Assembly: GCA_020849665.1 (NCBI GenBank)
Contig: JADLFX010000090.1
Location: 62,001 to 126,000, forward strand
From: Planctomycetota bacterium
Lineage (GTDB): Bacteria > Planctomycetota > UBA1135 > UBA2386
DNA: 64,000 nt
Direction of reading: 5' to 3'
Below the pieces are notes generated by a model. That model saw only the letters and a list, made by a program, of their open reading frames with translations. It ran no database searches and had not been told where the DNA came from. Every line of letters begins with the position of its first letter. Position 1 is the stretch's first letter. Shown piece after piece: positions 8,977-18,468 of the stretch. The translations under genes were made by a program, and so were the position numbers.

Positions 8977-9567
8977 ATGAACCCGATCCCCAACCTCTTC
9001 CATCTGCCTCCCGGCCGCAAGCCGCCCAGCGAGCTGCACGCGGTGATCGAGATCCCGCAGGGCGGCCGCAACAAGTTCGAGTACGACCCCGCCACCGGAC
9101 TCTTCCGCCTCGACCGGGTGATCTCGTCGGCGGTGGTGTATCCGGCGGCCTACGGCTTCGTGCCGGGGACGCTCGCCGACGACGGCGATCCCGCCGACGT
9201 CCTCGTGCTCACCACCGAACCCGCGTTCACGGGCTGCCTCGTGGACGCCCGTCCGGTGGGTCTCCTGCACATGCGCGACGAGAAGGGCGGCGACGAGAAG
9301 ATCCTCGCCGTGCCGGTGCGCGACCCCTACTACGAAGGCGTGCGCGAGCTGAGCGACGTGGCGCCGCACGTGCTGCGCCAGATGGAGCACTTCTTCACCA
9401 TCTACAAGGAACTCGAGGCGCACGTGGTCGAGACCTTCGGCTGGTCCGACCGGGTCTCCGCCGAGACCTACGTGACCAAGGCGATCGCGGCGTGGAAGCG
9501 CAAGCAGGCCGCGCCCGCACTGGCCGAGACCGCCAAGGCCAGGAAGCCGGCGCGCCCCCGGACCTGA
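8977..9567 (+). CDS. ppa: Inorganic pyrophosphatase (family I)
   Basis: Cytosolic hydrolase that converts pyrophosphate to phosphate and pulls biosynthetic reactions forward. 196 residues. Family signatures: IEIPQGGRNKFEYDP, YPAAYGFVPGTLADDGDPADVLVL (the metal-binding Asp cluster D-G-D-P-x-D), and KILAVPVRDP. Length matches bacterial enzymes (about 175) plus a basic C-terminal tail. ATG 8977 is chosen because the family alignment begins a few residues later; upstream sequence is the putative RNA region rather than coding. Confidence 0.95.
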   Translation: MNPIPNLFHLPPGRKPPSELHAVIEIPQGGRNKFEYDPATGLFRLDRVISSAVVYPAAYGFVPGTLADDGDPADVLVLTTEPAFTGCLVDARPVGLLHMRDEKGGDEKILAVPVRDPYYEGVRELSDVAPHVLRQMEHFFTIYKELEAHVVETFGWSDRVSAETYVTKAIAAWKRKQAAPALAETAKARKPARPRT

Positions 9568-9594
9568 GCGCGGAACCAGCGGCGCCGCGCCGCC

Positions 9595-10101
9595 TCAACC
9601 GCGCAGGTGGTGGTAGACCCCCCGCTGACCCTTGGTCTCCTCCACCCCGAGGGTGAGACGGTCCACCCGCAGGCTCGGGAACGCGGCGTGCACACGCGCC
9701 AGGAGTTCGCGACCCAGCCAGGTGGCGAGGTTCTCGGCACTGCTGTTCGAGATCGGCAGGACGATCACGTCCTCCGAGGGCAGCAGGTAGCGCCGGTCGC
9801 GGTAGAGGATCTCGGTCTGGCCGTCCGCGCGCCGCTCGACCCGCAGGACCGGGTGCCGGCCGGGCACCAGGAAGTGCTCGTCCACCTCGTCGACCAGCTT
9901 CTTGATCAACGGCTTGATCTTCTTGAAGTCGAGCACCAGCCCGTGTTCGTCCACGTCGGACTCGATCTCGAAGAACACCTTGTAGTTGTGCCCGTGCAGC
10001 CGCTCGGCGCTCCCGTCCGGGAAGATCAGGAAGTGCGCCGCGCTGAACTTGAGGTAGTCCTTGTCGACCTTGATGGACCAGCGTTCCATGGGCGGGGGCA
10101 T
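9595..10101 (-). CDS. 6-pyruvoyl-tetrahydropterin synthase / QueD family protein
   Basis: 168 residues. T-fold enzyme of the PTPS/6-carboxytetrahydropterin synthase family; QueD acts in queuosine synthesis. Zinc ligands are present: His in FSAAHFL and the two His of LHGHNYKV. LVLDFKKIK and SNSSAENLATWL follow as expected. The Cys that normally precedes the LHGH motif is absent: the segment reads GSAERLHGH, with a Glu two residues before the Leu. Some PTPS subfamilies use Glu in place of Cys, so activity could differ from classical QueD. The start could be ATG 10101 or the in-frame ATG at 10089. No other queuosine genes are nearby. Confidence 0.85.
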   Translation of the reverse strand: MPPPMERWSIKVDKDYLKFSAAHFLIFPDGSAERLHGHNYKVFFEIESDVDEHGLVLDFKKIKPLIKKLVDEVDEHFLVPGRHPVLRVERRADGQTEILYRDRRYLLPSEDVIVLPISNSSAENLATWLGRELLARVHAAFPSLRVDRLTLGVEETKGQRGVYHHLRG

Positions 10102-10339
10102 TCTCGGGTCAGGCGGCTGCGGATCCTCGCGGGCGGCCATGAATCCTGGGAGGCCGGCCGCCGCGTCGCGCCACTCCGCCCAACGCGGCCCGGGGGTTGG
10201 GGGCAGCCAAGGCCCGTGCTCGCGCGCGGGTCCGAAGCCCCGGTGCCGCGTCGGGGCTGCCGGGGCGCCTTGCACGAAAAAGGGGACGACGTTCCACAGG
10301 ACGCTCGCACCGCTCGACGATTCTCGCCACTCGCCGCCC

Positions 10340-10681
10340 ATGGACCTCGACCACATCCCCTTCAAGGCCACCCGCTATCCGGGCATCTCGATCCACTTCT
10401 TCCACAGCGACCGGACGCGGGGCCGGGCCACGGTGCTGATCCGGATGGAGCCCGGCTGCGGCTATCCCCGGCACCGCCACCGCGGCGTCGAGGAGCTCTT
10501 CGTGCTGCAGGGCGGCTACCAGGACGAGTACGGCGTGTGGCGCGCCGGCATGTACGCCCGCTACGAGGACGGCACCACGCATCACCCCGTGGCGCTCCCG
10601 GGCGGTCCGCCGTGCATCTTCTTCGGCTTCACCGAGGAGGGGATCGTGCTCCTCGACGCAGCGCCGCCACCCGCACCGTGA
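10340..10681 (+). CDS. Cupin-domain protein (ChrR-like cupin)
   Basis: 113-residue single-cupin protein. The metal-binding motif is seen in YPRHRHRGVEELFVLQGGY, and a second His-rich segment in GTTHHPVALPGG, as in the cupin half of ChrR-type anti-sigma factors and related dioxygenase-like proteins. There is no N-terminal zinc anti-sigma domain, so a ChrR regulator is not claimed. Stand-alone gene between the PTPS homologue and fusA; function unknown. Confidence 0.8.
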   Translation: MDLDHIPFKATRYPGISIHFFHSDRTRGRATVLIRMEPGCGYPRHRHRGVEELFVLQGGYQDEYGVWRAGMYARYEDGTTHHPVALPGGPPCIFFGFTEEGIVLLDAAPPPAP

Positions 10682-10748
10682 CCGATGCGCGGGCGCCTTC
10701 CGGCCGCCGAATCCACGCGTCCGCCGCCGCGCGGCGGCGGGACGCGGC

Positions 10749-12863
10749 TCAGGTGTATTCCTTCAGGATCTTCTCGGCGATGTTGGGCGGCACGGCCTCG
10801 TAGGAGGCAGGCTCCATCGAGTAGTGCCCGCGGCCCTGGGTCATCGACCGGAGGCTGGTGGAGTACTGGAACATCTCCGCGAGCGGCACCTTGCCGCGCA
10901 CCGAGGTGACGCCACCCGGCTTGGTGGTCATCTCCTCGATCAGGCCGCGGCGCGAGCTGAGGTCGCCGATGATGTCGCCGGTGTACTGCTCCGGGGCCTC
11001 CACCTCGATCGCCATGATCGGCTCCAGGAGCGTCGAGTTGTTCTCCACCGCCATGCGGAACGCCAGCATGCCCGCGGCCTCGAACGCCATGGTGCTCGAG
11101 TCGACGTCGTGCGACTGGCCGTCGTAGAGCTCGGCGTGGATCTTGACGAATGGGAACCCGAGGCGGCCGCCGCTGACCGCCGAGTTCTCGATGCCGGCCT
11201 CGACCGAGGGGATGTACTCGCGCGGCACCGAGCCGCCGGTCACCTTGTTCTCGAAGATCACCGGGTCCGCCGCCGCGTCGGGCCTGAAGCGCACGCGCAC
11301 CACGGCGAACTGGCCGGAACCGCCGGTCTGCTTGATGTGACGCGCCTCCACGGTGCGGGCCGACGTGAGCGTCTGCTTGTAGGCCACCTTGGGGCGGCCC
11401 ACCGTCACGCCCACCTTGAACTCGTTCTGGATGCGGTTGGTGATCACCTCGAGGTGCAGCTCACCCATGCCGCTGATCACCATCTGGCCGGTCTGCTCGT
11501 CGGTCCGCGCCTTGAACGTCGGATCCTCGCGCACCAGCTTGGCGATCACCTCCGAGAGCTTGTCGCGGTCGGCCGTGGCCTTGGGCTCGATCGCCATCGA
11601 GATCACGGTGTCGGGGAAGTTCATCGCCTCGAAGATCACCGGGTGCTCGCGCGTGCAGAGCGTGTCGCCCGTGATCGTGTCCTTGAGGCCGACCGCGGCC
11701 ACGATGTCGCCGGCCCTGGCCTCCTGGATCGGCTCGCGCTGCGCCGCATGCATGCGCACCAGGCGGCCGATGCGCTCCTCGCGGCGCCGGCGGGCGTTCC
11801 AGTAGCGCTCGCCCTGCTTCATCACGCCCTGATAGATGCGCACGAAGGTCAGGTCGCCGTTCGGGTCGCTGATGGTCTTGAAGGCCAGCCCCGCGAAGGG
11901 CTCCGTGGGCAGCAGCGGGCGGAGCACCTTTTCGCCGTTGTCGGGATTGGTGCCCTCGATCGGCGGCACCTCGGTGGGCGACGGCAGGTAGGCCACCACC
12001 GAGTCGAGCAGGTTCTGCACGCCCTTGTCCTTGAAGGCGGCGCCCCCCACCACCGGGGTGATGCGGATCGAGATGGTCCCGGCGCGGATCGCGGCCTTGA
12101 TCTCGTCGATGGTGCCCTCCTCACCCTCCACGAACTTCTCGAGCAGGGTGTCGTTGAATTCCGCCACCGACTCGATCATCAGCTCGCGGCGCTTCTTGGC
12201 CTCGGCCAGGAGCGCGGGCGGCACGTCGGCGACCGCGACCTCGCGCGCGTCGTCGTCGGACCACGTGTAGGCCTTCATCTCGACCAGATCGATGATGCCG
12301 ACCATCTCCTTCTCGCGGCCGATCGGCATGATGATCGGCACCGGGTTCGCGCCCAGGCGCGAGCGCATGGTCTCCACCGCGCGATCGAAGTCGGCGCCGG
12401 TCCGGTCCAGCTTGTTGACGAACGCGATGCGCGGCACCTTGTAGCGGTTGGCCTGGCGCCACACGGTCTCGGACTGGGGCTGCACGCCGGCCACGCCACA
12501 GAACACGCCCACCGCCCCGTCCAGCACGCGCAGCGAGCGCTCCACCTCGGCGGTGAAGTCGACGTGCCCGGGAGTGTCGATCAGGTTGATGACGTGGTCC
12601 TTCCACCGGCACTGCGTCGCGGCGGAGGTGATCGTGATGCCGCGCTTGCGCTCCTCCTCCAGGTAGTCCATGGTCGCCTCGCCCTCGTGCACCTCGCCGA
12701 CCTTGTGGACCTTCCCGGTGATGTACAGGATGCGCTCGCTCACCGTGGTCTTGCCCGCGTCGATGTGGGCGATGATCCCGATGTTGCGGGTCAGCCGGAT
12801 GAGGCGCTCATCCTTGCTTTCCTTCCTGGACTCCAACTTCTCCTGTACCTTCGGGTCGGACAT
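10749..12863 (-). CDS. fusA: Translation elongation factor G
   Basis: 704-residue GTPase that drives ribosomal translocation. GTPase motifs are intact: AHIDAGKTT (G1), [10 protein letters not shown] (G2), DTPGHVDF (G3), [10 protein letters not shown] (G4). Domains II-V follow at normal length, including [10 protein letters not shown] and [26 protein letters not shown]. It is not in an rpsL-rpsG operon here, so it could be a second EF-G paralogue; sequence alone does not settle this. A short N-terminal extension (about 25 charged residues) precedes the G domain. Confidence 0.93.
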   Translation of the reverse strand: MSDPKVQEKLESRKESKDERLIRLTRNIGIIAHIDAGKTTVSERILYITGKVHKVGEVHEGEATMDYLEEERKRGITITSAATQCRWKDHVINLIDTPGHVDFTAEVERSLRVLDGAVGVFCGVAGVQPQSETVWRQANRYKVPRIAFVNKLDRTGADFDRAVETMRSRLGANPVPIIMPIGREKEMVGIIDLVEMKAYTWSDDDAREVAVADVPPALLAEAKKRRELMIESVAEFNDTLLEKFVEGEEGTIDEIKAAIRAGTISIRITPVVGGAAFKDKGVQNLLDSVVAYLPSPTEVPPIEGTNPDNGEKVLRPLLPTEPFAGLAFKTISDPNGDLTFVRIYQGVMKQGERYWNARRRREERIGRLVRMHAAQREPIQEARAGDIVAAVGLKDTITGDTLCTREHPVIFEAMNFPDTVISMAIEPKATADRDKLSEVIAKLVREDPTFKARTDEQTGQMVISGMGELHLEVITNRIQNEFKVGVTVGRPKVAYKQTLTSARTVEARHIKQTGGSGQFAVVRVRFRPDAAADPVIFENKVTGGSVPREYIPSVEAGIENSAVSGGRLGFPFVKIHAELYDGQSHDVDSSTMAFEAAGMLAFRMAVENNSTLLEPIMAIEVEAPEQYTGDIIGDLSSRRGLIEEMTTKPGGVTSVRGKVPLAEMFQYSTSLRSMTQGRGHYSMEPASYEAVPPNIAEKILKEYT

Positions 12864-13080
12864 GTTCGGTGGCTCTGGCCGGAGGGGTGGGCCTGGCGAC
12901 GGGGCCGCAGATGCGGCGGCTCGCCCCGGAACGGCCCGGAAAAAGGCGACGTAGGGTAGGCGGGTCTACCAGCGAATCAAGCTCCCCGCCAGCCAGCCAT
13001 GGCAAGGGCAAGAACGCGGCGCCCTCCACGGACATGGCCTGGCGGGCCGAAAGGACCGCGGGCCGACCCGTGCCCGCACC

Positions 13081-14841
13081 ATGTCCACGGCTCCTTCGCG
13101 CTGCGTCCCCCACTGCTTCGGCCTGCTCGCGTGCGCAGCGCTGGCCGCTCAGCAGCCGGAGGCCGTGACGCCGGAGGCGGCCCTGGGCTGGCTGCGCCAG
13201 GGCAACCTCCGGCACGCCGCCCACGCCCGGCAGACGCCCCCGCCCGGCCCGGGAACGCTGCGCACCCTGGCCGCCGCGGAACGGCCCCTCGCCGTGGTGA
13301 TCACCACCACCGACCCCCGGCTGCATCCCGAGTCGGTGTTCGATCGTCCGCTGGGCGACCTGCACGTCCTGCGCACGCCGGGCAACGTCTGCGACCCGGA
13401 CAGCCTCGCCGCCGTCGAACACGCCGTCGGTGCCCTCGGCACACCGCTCGTCGTGGTCCTGGCCATGGCGGGCGACCCGGTCGTGGCGGAGGCGGTCGAC
13501 GGCGTGGAACTCTCGCCGTCGCTCCTGCGTGTCCAGGAGCGCATCGCGCCGGCGCTGCGCCGCGCGCGCGCAGAGGCGCTGTCTGGCCAGGCCCTGCGCT
13601 CCCGCTGCGAGGAGGAGAATGCCTACCAGACGGCCAGCGACCTGCACGCCCGCTCGCCCCTGCTGCGTGCCGCGGTGCGGGACCGGCGCCTCGCGATCGT
13701 GGCCGCGCGCCACCGGCTCGACACCGGGATGGTGGAATGGCTGCCGGTGCGCCCACCCGAGGCCGCCGAGAGTCCGGCACCACCCCGCGCGAAGCCGCGC
13801 AACGGCATCCCACCGCAGATCGCCCTGGAGCTGCTCCGCGCCGGCCACGCCCGCTTCGCGAGCGGCCAAGGCGGCCGTTCCGCCCTCGACCCGGAGCGCC
13901 GCGCGGCACTCGGCGAGGGCCGCGCGCCGTATGCAGTCGTGGTCGCCTGCAGCGACGCGCGCGTCGCGCCGGAGATCGTGTTCGACGCGGAGCCCGGCGA
14001 CCTGGCCGTCGTGCGCGGGCCGGGGCCGGTGTTGAGCGACGAAAGCCTGGCCGGCCTGGAGCGCGCCGCGCAGGACGGTGCGGCGCTCGTGCTGGTCCTC
14101 GTGCACGCGGGCTGCGACGTCGTGCAGCGCGCCGTGGCGCCGCGCCCGGAAGCGGGCATGAGCCCCGCCGGGGCGCAACTCCTCGACAAGCTCGCCCCGG
14201 CCCTCGAACGCGCGCGGGCCACGGGAAGCGAGGGCGCCGCGCTTGCGGAACGGACCGCCGCGTTCCATGCGCAGCGCTTCGTGACGGAGGCCCGGCGGCG
14301 CAGCCGGCTCCTGGCCGGCCTGGAACATCGCGGCCGGCTCGTGCTGCAGGCCGCGCGCTACCACCCGGACAGCGGCGATCTGGAGTGGCTGCCGGTACCG
14401 GCGCCGGCACTGCCGCGGCCGGACGGCCCGTTGCCGGAGGATCGGCCCGCGGCGCCGCCTGGACCGGAGTTGGCTCCGGCCCGGGAACCGCACGTGGCCG
14501 CGGCGGCGGGGCCGCGCACGGAGCAGCCGCCACCGGCCGTGGTCGAGCTCGCTCCCGGCGCGGCGCCGACCGCGGCACCCTCCCGCAACGGCGGGCAAGC
14601 GGCCCACGACGCGGCGGAAGGCGCCGGACCCGCGGAGACGCCGCATGCGGCGGCACCGGACGGCGCCGAAGAGCGGTCGAGCCCGGCCCCGCACCCGCGG
14701 CAGCCCCTTGCCCCGGCCACCCCCTGGCTCCAGCTCCTGATCGCCCTGTCCGTGCTGTCCAGCCTCGCACTGGTCGTGCTCCTGCTGCGGCGGGGCCGGC
14801 GCGCCGAGGATCCCGCGCCCCCGGCAGACGGCGCGGGCTGA
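13081..14841 (+). CDS. Membrane-anchored tandem beta-carbonic-anhydrase protein with degenerate first domain
   Basis: 586 residues: signal peptide, two beta-carbonic-anhydrase-like domains (about residues 25-220 and 240-460), a Pro/Ala-rich linker, and a C-terminal membrane helix (WLQLLIALSVLSSLALVVLLL) with a basic tail. Domain 2 keeps the zinc ligands: VVACSDARVAPEIVFD (Cys, Asp, Arg) and VHAGCDVV (His, Cys). Domain 1 aligns well but reads ITTTDPRLHPESVFD and LAMAGDPVV, so the Cys, His and Cys are lost and only Asp and Arg remain. It therefore looks like a pseudoenzyme plus an active domain, exposed outside the cytoplasmic membrane. Confidence 0.82.
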   Translation: MSTAPSRCVPHCFGLLACAALAAQQPEAVTPEAALGWLRQGNLRHAAHARQTPPPGPGTLRTLAAAERPLAVVITTTDPRLHPESVFDRPLGDLHVLRTPGNVCDPDSLAAVEHAVGALGTPLVVVLAMAGDPVVAEAVDGVELSPSLLRVQERIAPALRRARAEALSGQALRSRCEEENAYQTASDLHARSPLLRAAVRDRRLAIVAARHRLDTGMVEWLPVRPPEAAESPAPPRAKPRNGIPPQIALELLRAGHARFASGQGGRSALDPERRAALGEGRAPYAVVVACSDARVAPEIVFDAEPGDLAVVRGPGPVLSDESLAGLERAAQDGAALVLVLVHAGCDVVQRAVAPRPEAGMSPAGAQLLDKLAPALERARATGSEGAALAERTAAFHAQRFVTEARRRSRLLAGLEHRGRLVLQAARYHPDSGDLEWLPVPAPALPRPDGPLPEDRPAAPPGPELAPAREPHVAAAAGPRTEQPPPAVVELAPGAAPTAAPSRNGGQAAHDAAEGAGPAETPHAAAPDGAEERSSPAPHPRQPLAPATPWLQLLIALSVLSSLALVVLLLRRGRRAEDPAPPADGAG

Positions 14842-14889
14842 GGCGCCGCGGCGAGCTCGTCGTTCCCCTGCGGGACGCGTGCCGCGAAG

Positions 14890-16152
14890 ATGCGCGCCGG
14901 TCCGCCGCCGCCTTCCTTGCCCACGCTCTCCCGCACCGACCCGGCCTACCTGGCCACGCTGGTCCTCACCGCGCTGAACAGCATCGCCACGGGAGTGGTG
15001 ACCAGCGGCATCTTCTTCCTGACCCGCCAGGGCTACGGGTTCAGCGAGCTGCAGAACTACCTGCTCGCCGCGGTGATCGGCATCACCTACGTACTCGGCG
15101 CTGCGGGTGCAGGCCCGCTGGTGCGCTGGCTGCGCGCGCACCTCTGCACCCGCACCCTGGTGCTCGGGCTGCTGGTGGCGATGGCCGGGCTCTGCGCACT
15201 CCCGGCCTGGGCCGGACCCTGGGTGGTCTGGGTCCTCGTCGCCCTCTACAGCCCGCTGGCCGGCACCCTCTGGCCCATCGTGGAGAGCTACGTGAGCGGC
15301 GGGCGCGCAGGCGAGATCCTGCGCAAGGGCATCGGGACGTGGAACGTGGTCTGGTCCGCCTCCCTCGTGGTCGCCTACCTCGCGATCGCTCCGTTCTGCG
15401 AGGCGTACCCGGCCGCCACCCTGCTGGTCCTCGGCGGGGTCCAGCTGGTGAGCACGACGGCCCTGGTCTGGCTGCCGCGCGAGCCGCTCGCGCACGGGCC
15501 GGCGCACGTGCCGGAACCCGCCGCACCCTCGGCAGGCAGCGGCGAGGACGTGCACCTGCTGGCGGCGTTCCGCTTCCTGCTGCCGACCTCGTACATGGTG
15601 CTCACGGTCCTGGGGCCCTTCCTGCCCTCGGCCATGGAGCGCCTGGGCATCGCCAGGGAATTGCAGACCGTGGTCGCCACCGCGTGGCTCCTGCCGCGCG
15701 CCCTGGCCTTCGCCGGGCTCGCGGGGTGGCACGAATGGCACGGCCGCTGGTGGTTCCCCGCGGTCGGCGGCACCCTCCTGGTGGGCGGCTTCGCGCTCGC
15801 GATGGGCGCATCCTGGCTGGCCACCGGTCCGGCTGGCGTGGTGCTGCTGGTCCTCGGCCTGATCGGCTTCGGTCTCGGGATGGCCGCGATCTACAAGGGC
15901 GCCCTCTACTACGTGATGGAGGTCGGCCAGTCGGAGGTCGGCGCCGGCGGCAGCCACGAGACCCTGATCGGCCTCGGCTACAGCGTCGGGCCGCTGCTGG
16001 GCCTCGGTGCGGCCGCCGCGGTGCAGCGCGGCTGGCTCGCCGCCGAGGACCTCGAACTCGGCGTCCTCGTGCCAACGGCCGTGCTGGGCGTGGCGGGATT
16101 GGCCTACGCCTGGCGCATCGGCCACCGGCGCGTCCGCAGCCGATCGGGGTAG
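14890..16152 (+). CDS. MFS-type transporter
   Basis: 420 residues with about 12 hydrophobic spans (YLATLVLTALNSIATGVV, LVLGLLVAMAGLCALPAW, VVLLVLGLIGFGLGMAAIY and others). No substrate-specific motif was seen. It starts 48 bases after the carbonic anhydrase gene, in the same direction, and could be co-transcribed. The MFS call rests on overall topology. Confidence 0.75.
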   Translation: MRAGPPPPSLPTLSRTDPAYLATLVLTALNSIATGVVTSGIFFLTRQGYGFSELQNYLLAAVIGITYVLGAAGAGPLVRWLRAHLCTRTLVLGLLVAMAGLCALPAWAGPWVVWVLVALYSPLAGTLWPIVESYVSGGRAGEILRKGIGTWNVVWSASLVVAYLAIAPFCEAYPAATLLVLGGVQLVSTTALVWLPREPLAHGPAHVPEPAAPSAGSGEDVHLLAAFRFLLPTSYMVLTVLGPFLPSAMERLGIARELQTVVATAWLLPRALAFAGLAGWHEWHGRWWFPAVGGTLLVGGFALAMGASWLATGPAGVVLLVLGLIGFGLGMAAIYKGALYYVMEVGQSEVGAGGSHETLIGLGYSVGPLLGLGAAAAVQRGWLAAEDLELGVLVPTAVLGVAGLAYAWRIGHRRVRSRSG

Positions 16153-16156
16153 GCCG

Positions 16157-16402
16157 CTAACCCGTGGGCGAGGGGAGGGCGCGGCCGGCGACGAGGCCCA
16201 GCCACTCGGACTCGGCGCCGGCGATGGCCTCGCGCGTGTGGCTCAGCTCCCGCTGCAGGCGCTCGGTCTCCTCCTGGGCCAGGTGCAGCGCCGCGGCGAT
16301 ACGACGCTCCTCCGCCCGGAACCGGTGCAGCAGCTCGGCCAGCTGTCCGATCTGACGCGCACGCACGCTGGTCCCGTGGCAGGCAGTGGCCGGTGACGTC
16401 AC
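16157..16402 (-). CDS. Small coiled-coil protein
   Basis: 81 residues from a GTG that overlaps the stop of the preceding gene by 4 bases (GTGA at 16402-16399). Residues 15-65 are a continuous heptad-like helix (ELLHRFRAEERRIAAALHLAQ). No membrane segment, signal peptide or recognised family. Translationally coupled to the gene at 16399-16650, with which it probably forms a complex (inferred). Confidence 0.6.
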   Translation of the reverse strand: MTSPATACHGTSVRARQIGQLAELLHRFRAEERRIAAALHLAQEETERLQRELSHTREAIAGAESEWLGLVAGRALPSPTG

Positions 16403-16650
16403 GAGGCGCGCACCTCGGCGAGGCGCCGCGCCTCGGCGATCGCCCGTTCCAGGGCGGCGACGTGGCGGCGGTGGAACTCGACGTTCCAGCGCACCTTCGG
16501 GTCCACCACCTCGATCCCGGCCAGCACCGTGTGGCGGATCTGCTCCTGCTGCAGCCAGTAGTCCAGCTCGAGGCGGGCACGGGCCAGGGCGGCGCCAGGG
16601 TCCGGCGGCGGAGAGGGCTCACGCGTGGGGAGGTCGAAGAGTGTCCTCAT
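16399..16650 (-). CDS. Small helical protein, coupled to the following coiled-coil gene
   Basis: 83 residues beginning MRTLFDLPTREPSPPPDPG, then a largely helical body (ALARARLELDYWLQQEQ, RHVAALERAIAEARRLAEV). ATG 16650 is preceded by a good ribosome site (AGGGAG). No family was recognised. Sits between the phn operon and its partner at 16157. Confidence 0.6.
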   Translation of the reverse strand: MRTLFDLPTREPSPPPDPGAALARARLELDYWLQQEQIRHTVLAGIEVVDPKVRWNVEFHRRHVAALERAIAEARRLAEVRAS

Positions 16651-16726
16651 GGCTCCCTGCCTTACGCACGAGCGTGAAGATGCGGCGCGTGCAGGAATGA
16701 AAACACCCAGGCGGTGGACGCCGCGC

Positions 16727-16745
16727 CGGCATGCTCCGCATGCCG
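16727..16745 (-). terminator. Possible terminator downstream of phnE
   Basis: An 8-bp perfect stem with a 3-base loop lies 35 bases after the phnE stop in its direction of transcription, followed by a moderately U-rich stretch (GTTTTCATTCC on the minus strand). It separates phnE from the small gene pair at 16399-16650. Confidence 0.35.
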
Positions 16746-16779
16746 CGATCCGCTCCGGCGCGCAACGGCTGCGGCAGGC

Positions 16780-18468
16780 TCAGGCCTGGATCCGGGCGCG
16801 CGCCAGTCCCAGGACGCGGGAGAGACGGTCGAGCCCCAGGGAGAGGAGCACCATCACCAGCAGATAGGTCCCCGCCTGATCCATGCGGAACCACTCGAAG
16901 GTGGCCGTGAACAGGAAGCCGAGGCCCTGCACGCCGACGATCCCCAGCACGATGCCCGAGCGCACGTTGCTCTCGAACTGGAAGAACGTGTTCGCCACCC
17001 AGTGCGACGCGCAGGGCGGGATCGCCCCGTAGAGGTAGGTCTTGGCCCGCGAGCCGCTCGCGGCGTGGACCACCTCCAGTCTGCGGAGCGGCACCGCATC
17101 GGCGCCCTCCGCGAAGAGGCGGATCAGCAGGCCGAGGGAGTGGATGGCCAGGGCCACCATCCCCGGCATCGTGCCCAGGCGGAAGAAGCTCACGAGGAGC
17201 AGAGCCCAGAACACGTCCGGCACCGAGCGCGAGACGATCGCCACGCCGCGGGCGGCGGCGAGCAGCACGGCGCGCACGGCCCGCCGGGCCCCGGAGATCC
17301 GCTCTCCGGTGAACCCCGCGTCGAGGAGCTGGAACGTCGCCGAGGCCGGGTACGCGAGGACCGCCGCCCCCAGGGCGGCGAGCAGCGTGCCCAGGAACGC
17401 CATCGAGAGCGGCACGACCGCCGACTCGAAGGCGCGCGGCAGCAGGGAGAGATCCGGGGCCAGGAGTCCGCCGAAGAGCTGCACGGTGCTCTGCCAGCGA
17501 TCCTCCAGGGACTGGTTGCCCCACCACGCGGCGTGGCAGTGGAGCATGGCCCAGGCCCAGAGCGCGACCAGGACCAGGATGAGGAGAAACACGCTCGCGC
17601 GCTGCGCCCCGGGCGAGCGCTCCCCGCCCCGGCGCGCCAGCGGATGGTCGGGATCCTGGGCCAGACGTCCGCGCACGAACGCGCTCACCAGGTCGCTGCC
17701 CACGGTGAGCAGGAGCAGGCAGGCCAGGAGGGTGAGCACCTTGGAGTACTCGCCGTAGTCGAGCGAGCGCTTGATCTCGCTGCCCAGGCCGCCGGCGTTG
17801 ACCGCGCCGATCACCGCGGCGTTGCGCACGGCGCATTCCCAGCGCAAGAGCGTGAACGACACCAGGGTGCTGCCGCAGGCCGGCACGACGCCGTAGCAGA
17901 AGGTCTGCAGGCGGGTGGCGCCGCTGGCGCGCAGCGGCTCGAGGAGCCGCGCCGGAACGGCGTCGAAGAGTTCCGAGTAGACCCGGGCGAGGATCCCGCT
18001 CACGTTCAGCGCGAGCGCCGCCACGCCGGCCGGAGGTCCGAGGCTGAGCGAGGCGATCAGGATCACCGCCCATGCGAAGTCGGGCACGCCGCGCAGGATG
18101 TCCTGCACGACGCGTGCCGATTCGCAGAGCGCCTGCAGGACGAGGCGCCGCGCGCCGCGGCTCTCGCCCAGCACCACGTTGTGGCTGGTGCAGAGCGCCA
18201 GGGCCAGTCCCAGGACGATCGCGATCCCGGTGGCGGCCATGGCCATGGCGAAGGTGTCGAGGGTGAGCCGGACGCAGGTGGCCAGGAACCCGGACCCGAG
18301 CTCCGGCGCCCCGAAGGCAGACAGGAACGTGGCCGCGCGGCCGATGGCGCGGGCGAACTCCTGCGGATCGAGCAGCGGCGCGAGGTCGTACTCGCCCAGC
18401 GCGAGCGCGAGCAGCGCCAGGACGAGCACCGCGAGCAGGGGCAGCACGCCGCGCAGCCGTTCAGGCAT
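16780..18468 (-). CDS. phnE: Phosphonate/phosphite ABC transporter permease, double-length (PhnE-PhnE)
   Basis: 562 residues, twice the length of a usual PhnE (about 260-280). It contains two complete binding-protein-dependent permease domains, each ending in an ATPase-contact loop: AVPARLLEPLRASGATR and AVPLRRLEVVHAASGSR. Each is followed by the matching ending AVIGAVNAGGLG or IVLGIVGVQGLG. A fused dimer would build the whole membrane pore from one chain. ATG 18468 overlaps the phnC stop by 8 bases. Confidence 0.9.
   Translation of the reverse strand: MPERLRGVLPLLAVLVLALLALALGEYDLAPLLDPQEFARAIGRAATFLSAFGAPELGSGFLATCVRLTLDTFAMAMAATGIAIVLGLALALCTSHNVVLGESRGARRLVLQALCESARVVQDILRGVPDFAWAVILIASLSLGPPAGVAALALNVSGILARVYSELFDAVPARLLEPLRASGATRLQTFCYGVVPACGSTLVSFTLLRWECAVRNAAVIGAVNAGGLGSEIKRSLDYGEYSKVLTLLACLLLLTVGSDLVSAFVRGRLAQDPDHPLARRGGERSPGAQRASVFLLILVLVALWAWAMLHCHAAWWGNQSLEDRWQSTVQLFGGLLAPDLSLLPRAFESAVVPLSMAFLGTLLAALGAAVLAYPASATFQLLDAGFTGERISGARRAVRAVLLAAARGVAIVSRSVPDVFWALLLVSFFRLGTMPGMVALAIHSLGLLIRLFAEGADAVPLRRLEVVHAASGSRAKTYLYGAIPPCASHWVANTFFQFESNVRSGIVLGIVGVQGLGFLFTATFEWFRMDQAGTYLLVMVLLSLGLDRLSRVLGLARARIQA

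Noticed and set aside
10340-10681. ChrR anti-sigma factor
   Set aside because: Only the cupin part is present; the N-terminal zinc-binding anti-sigma domain and an adjacent sigma gene are missing.
12808-16125. A 1,105-codon open frame opposite the carbonic anhydrase and MFS genes
   Set aside because: Composition is Gln/Arg/Gly/His-rich without any family motif, and it lies antisense to well-supported genes; a by-product of high GC content.
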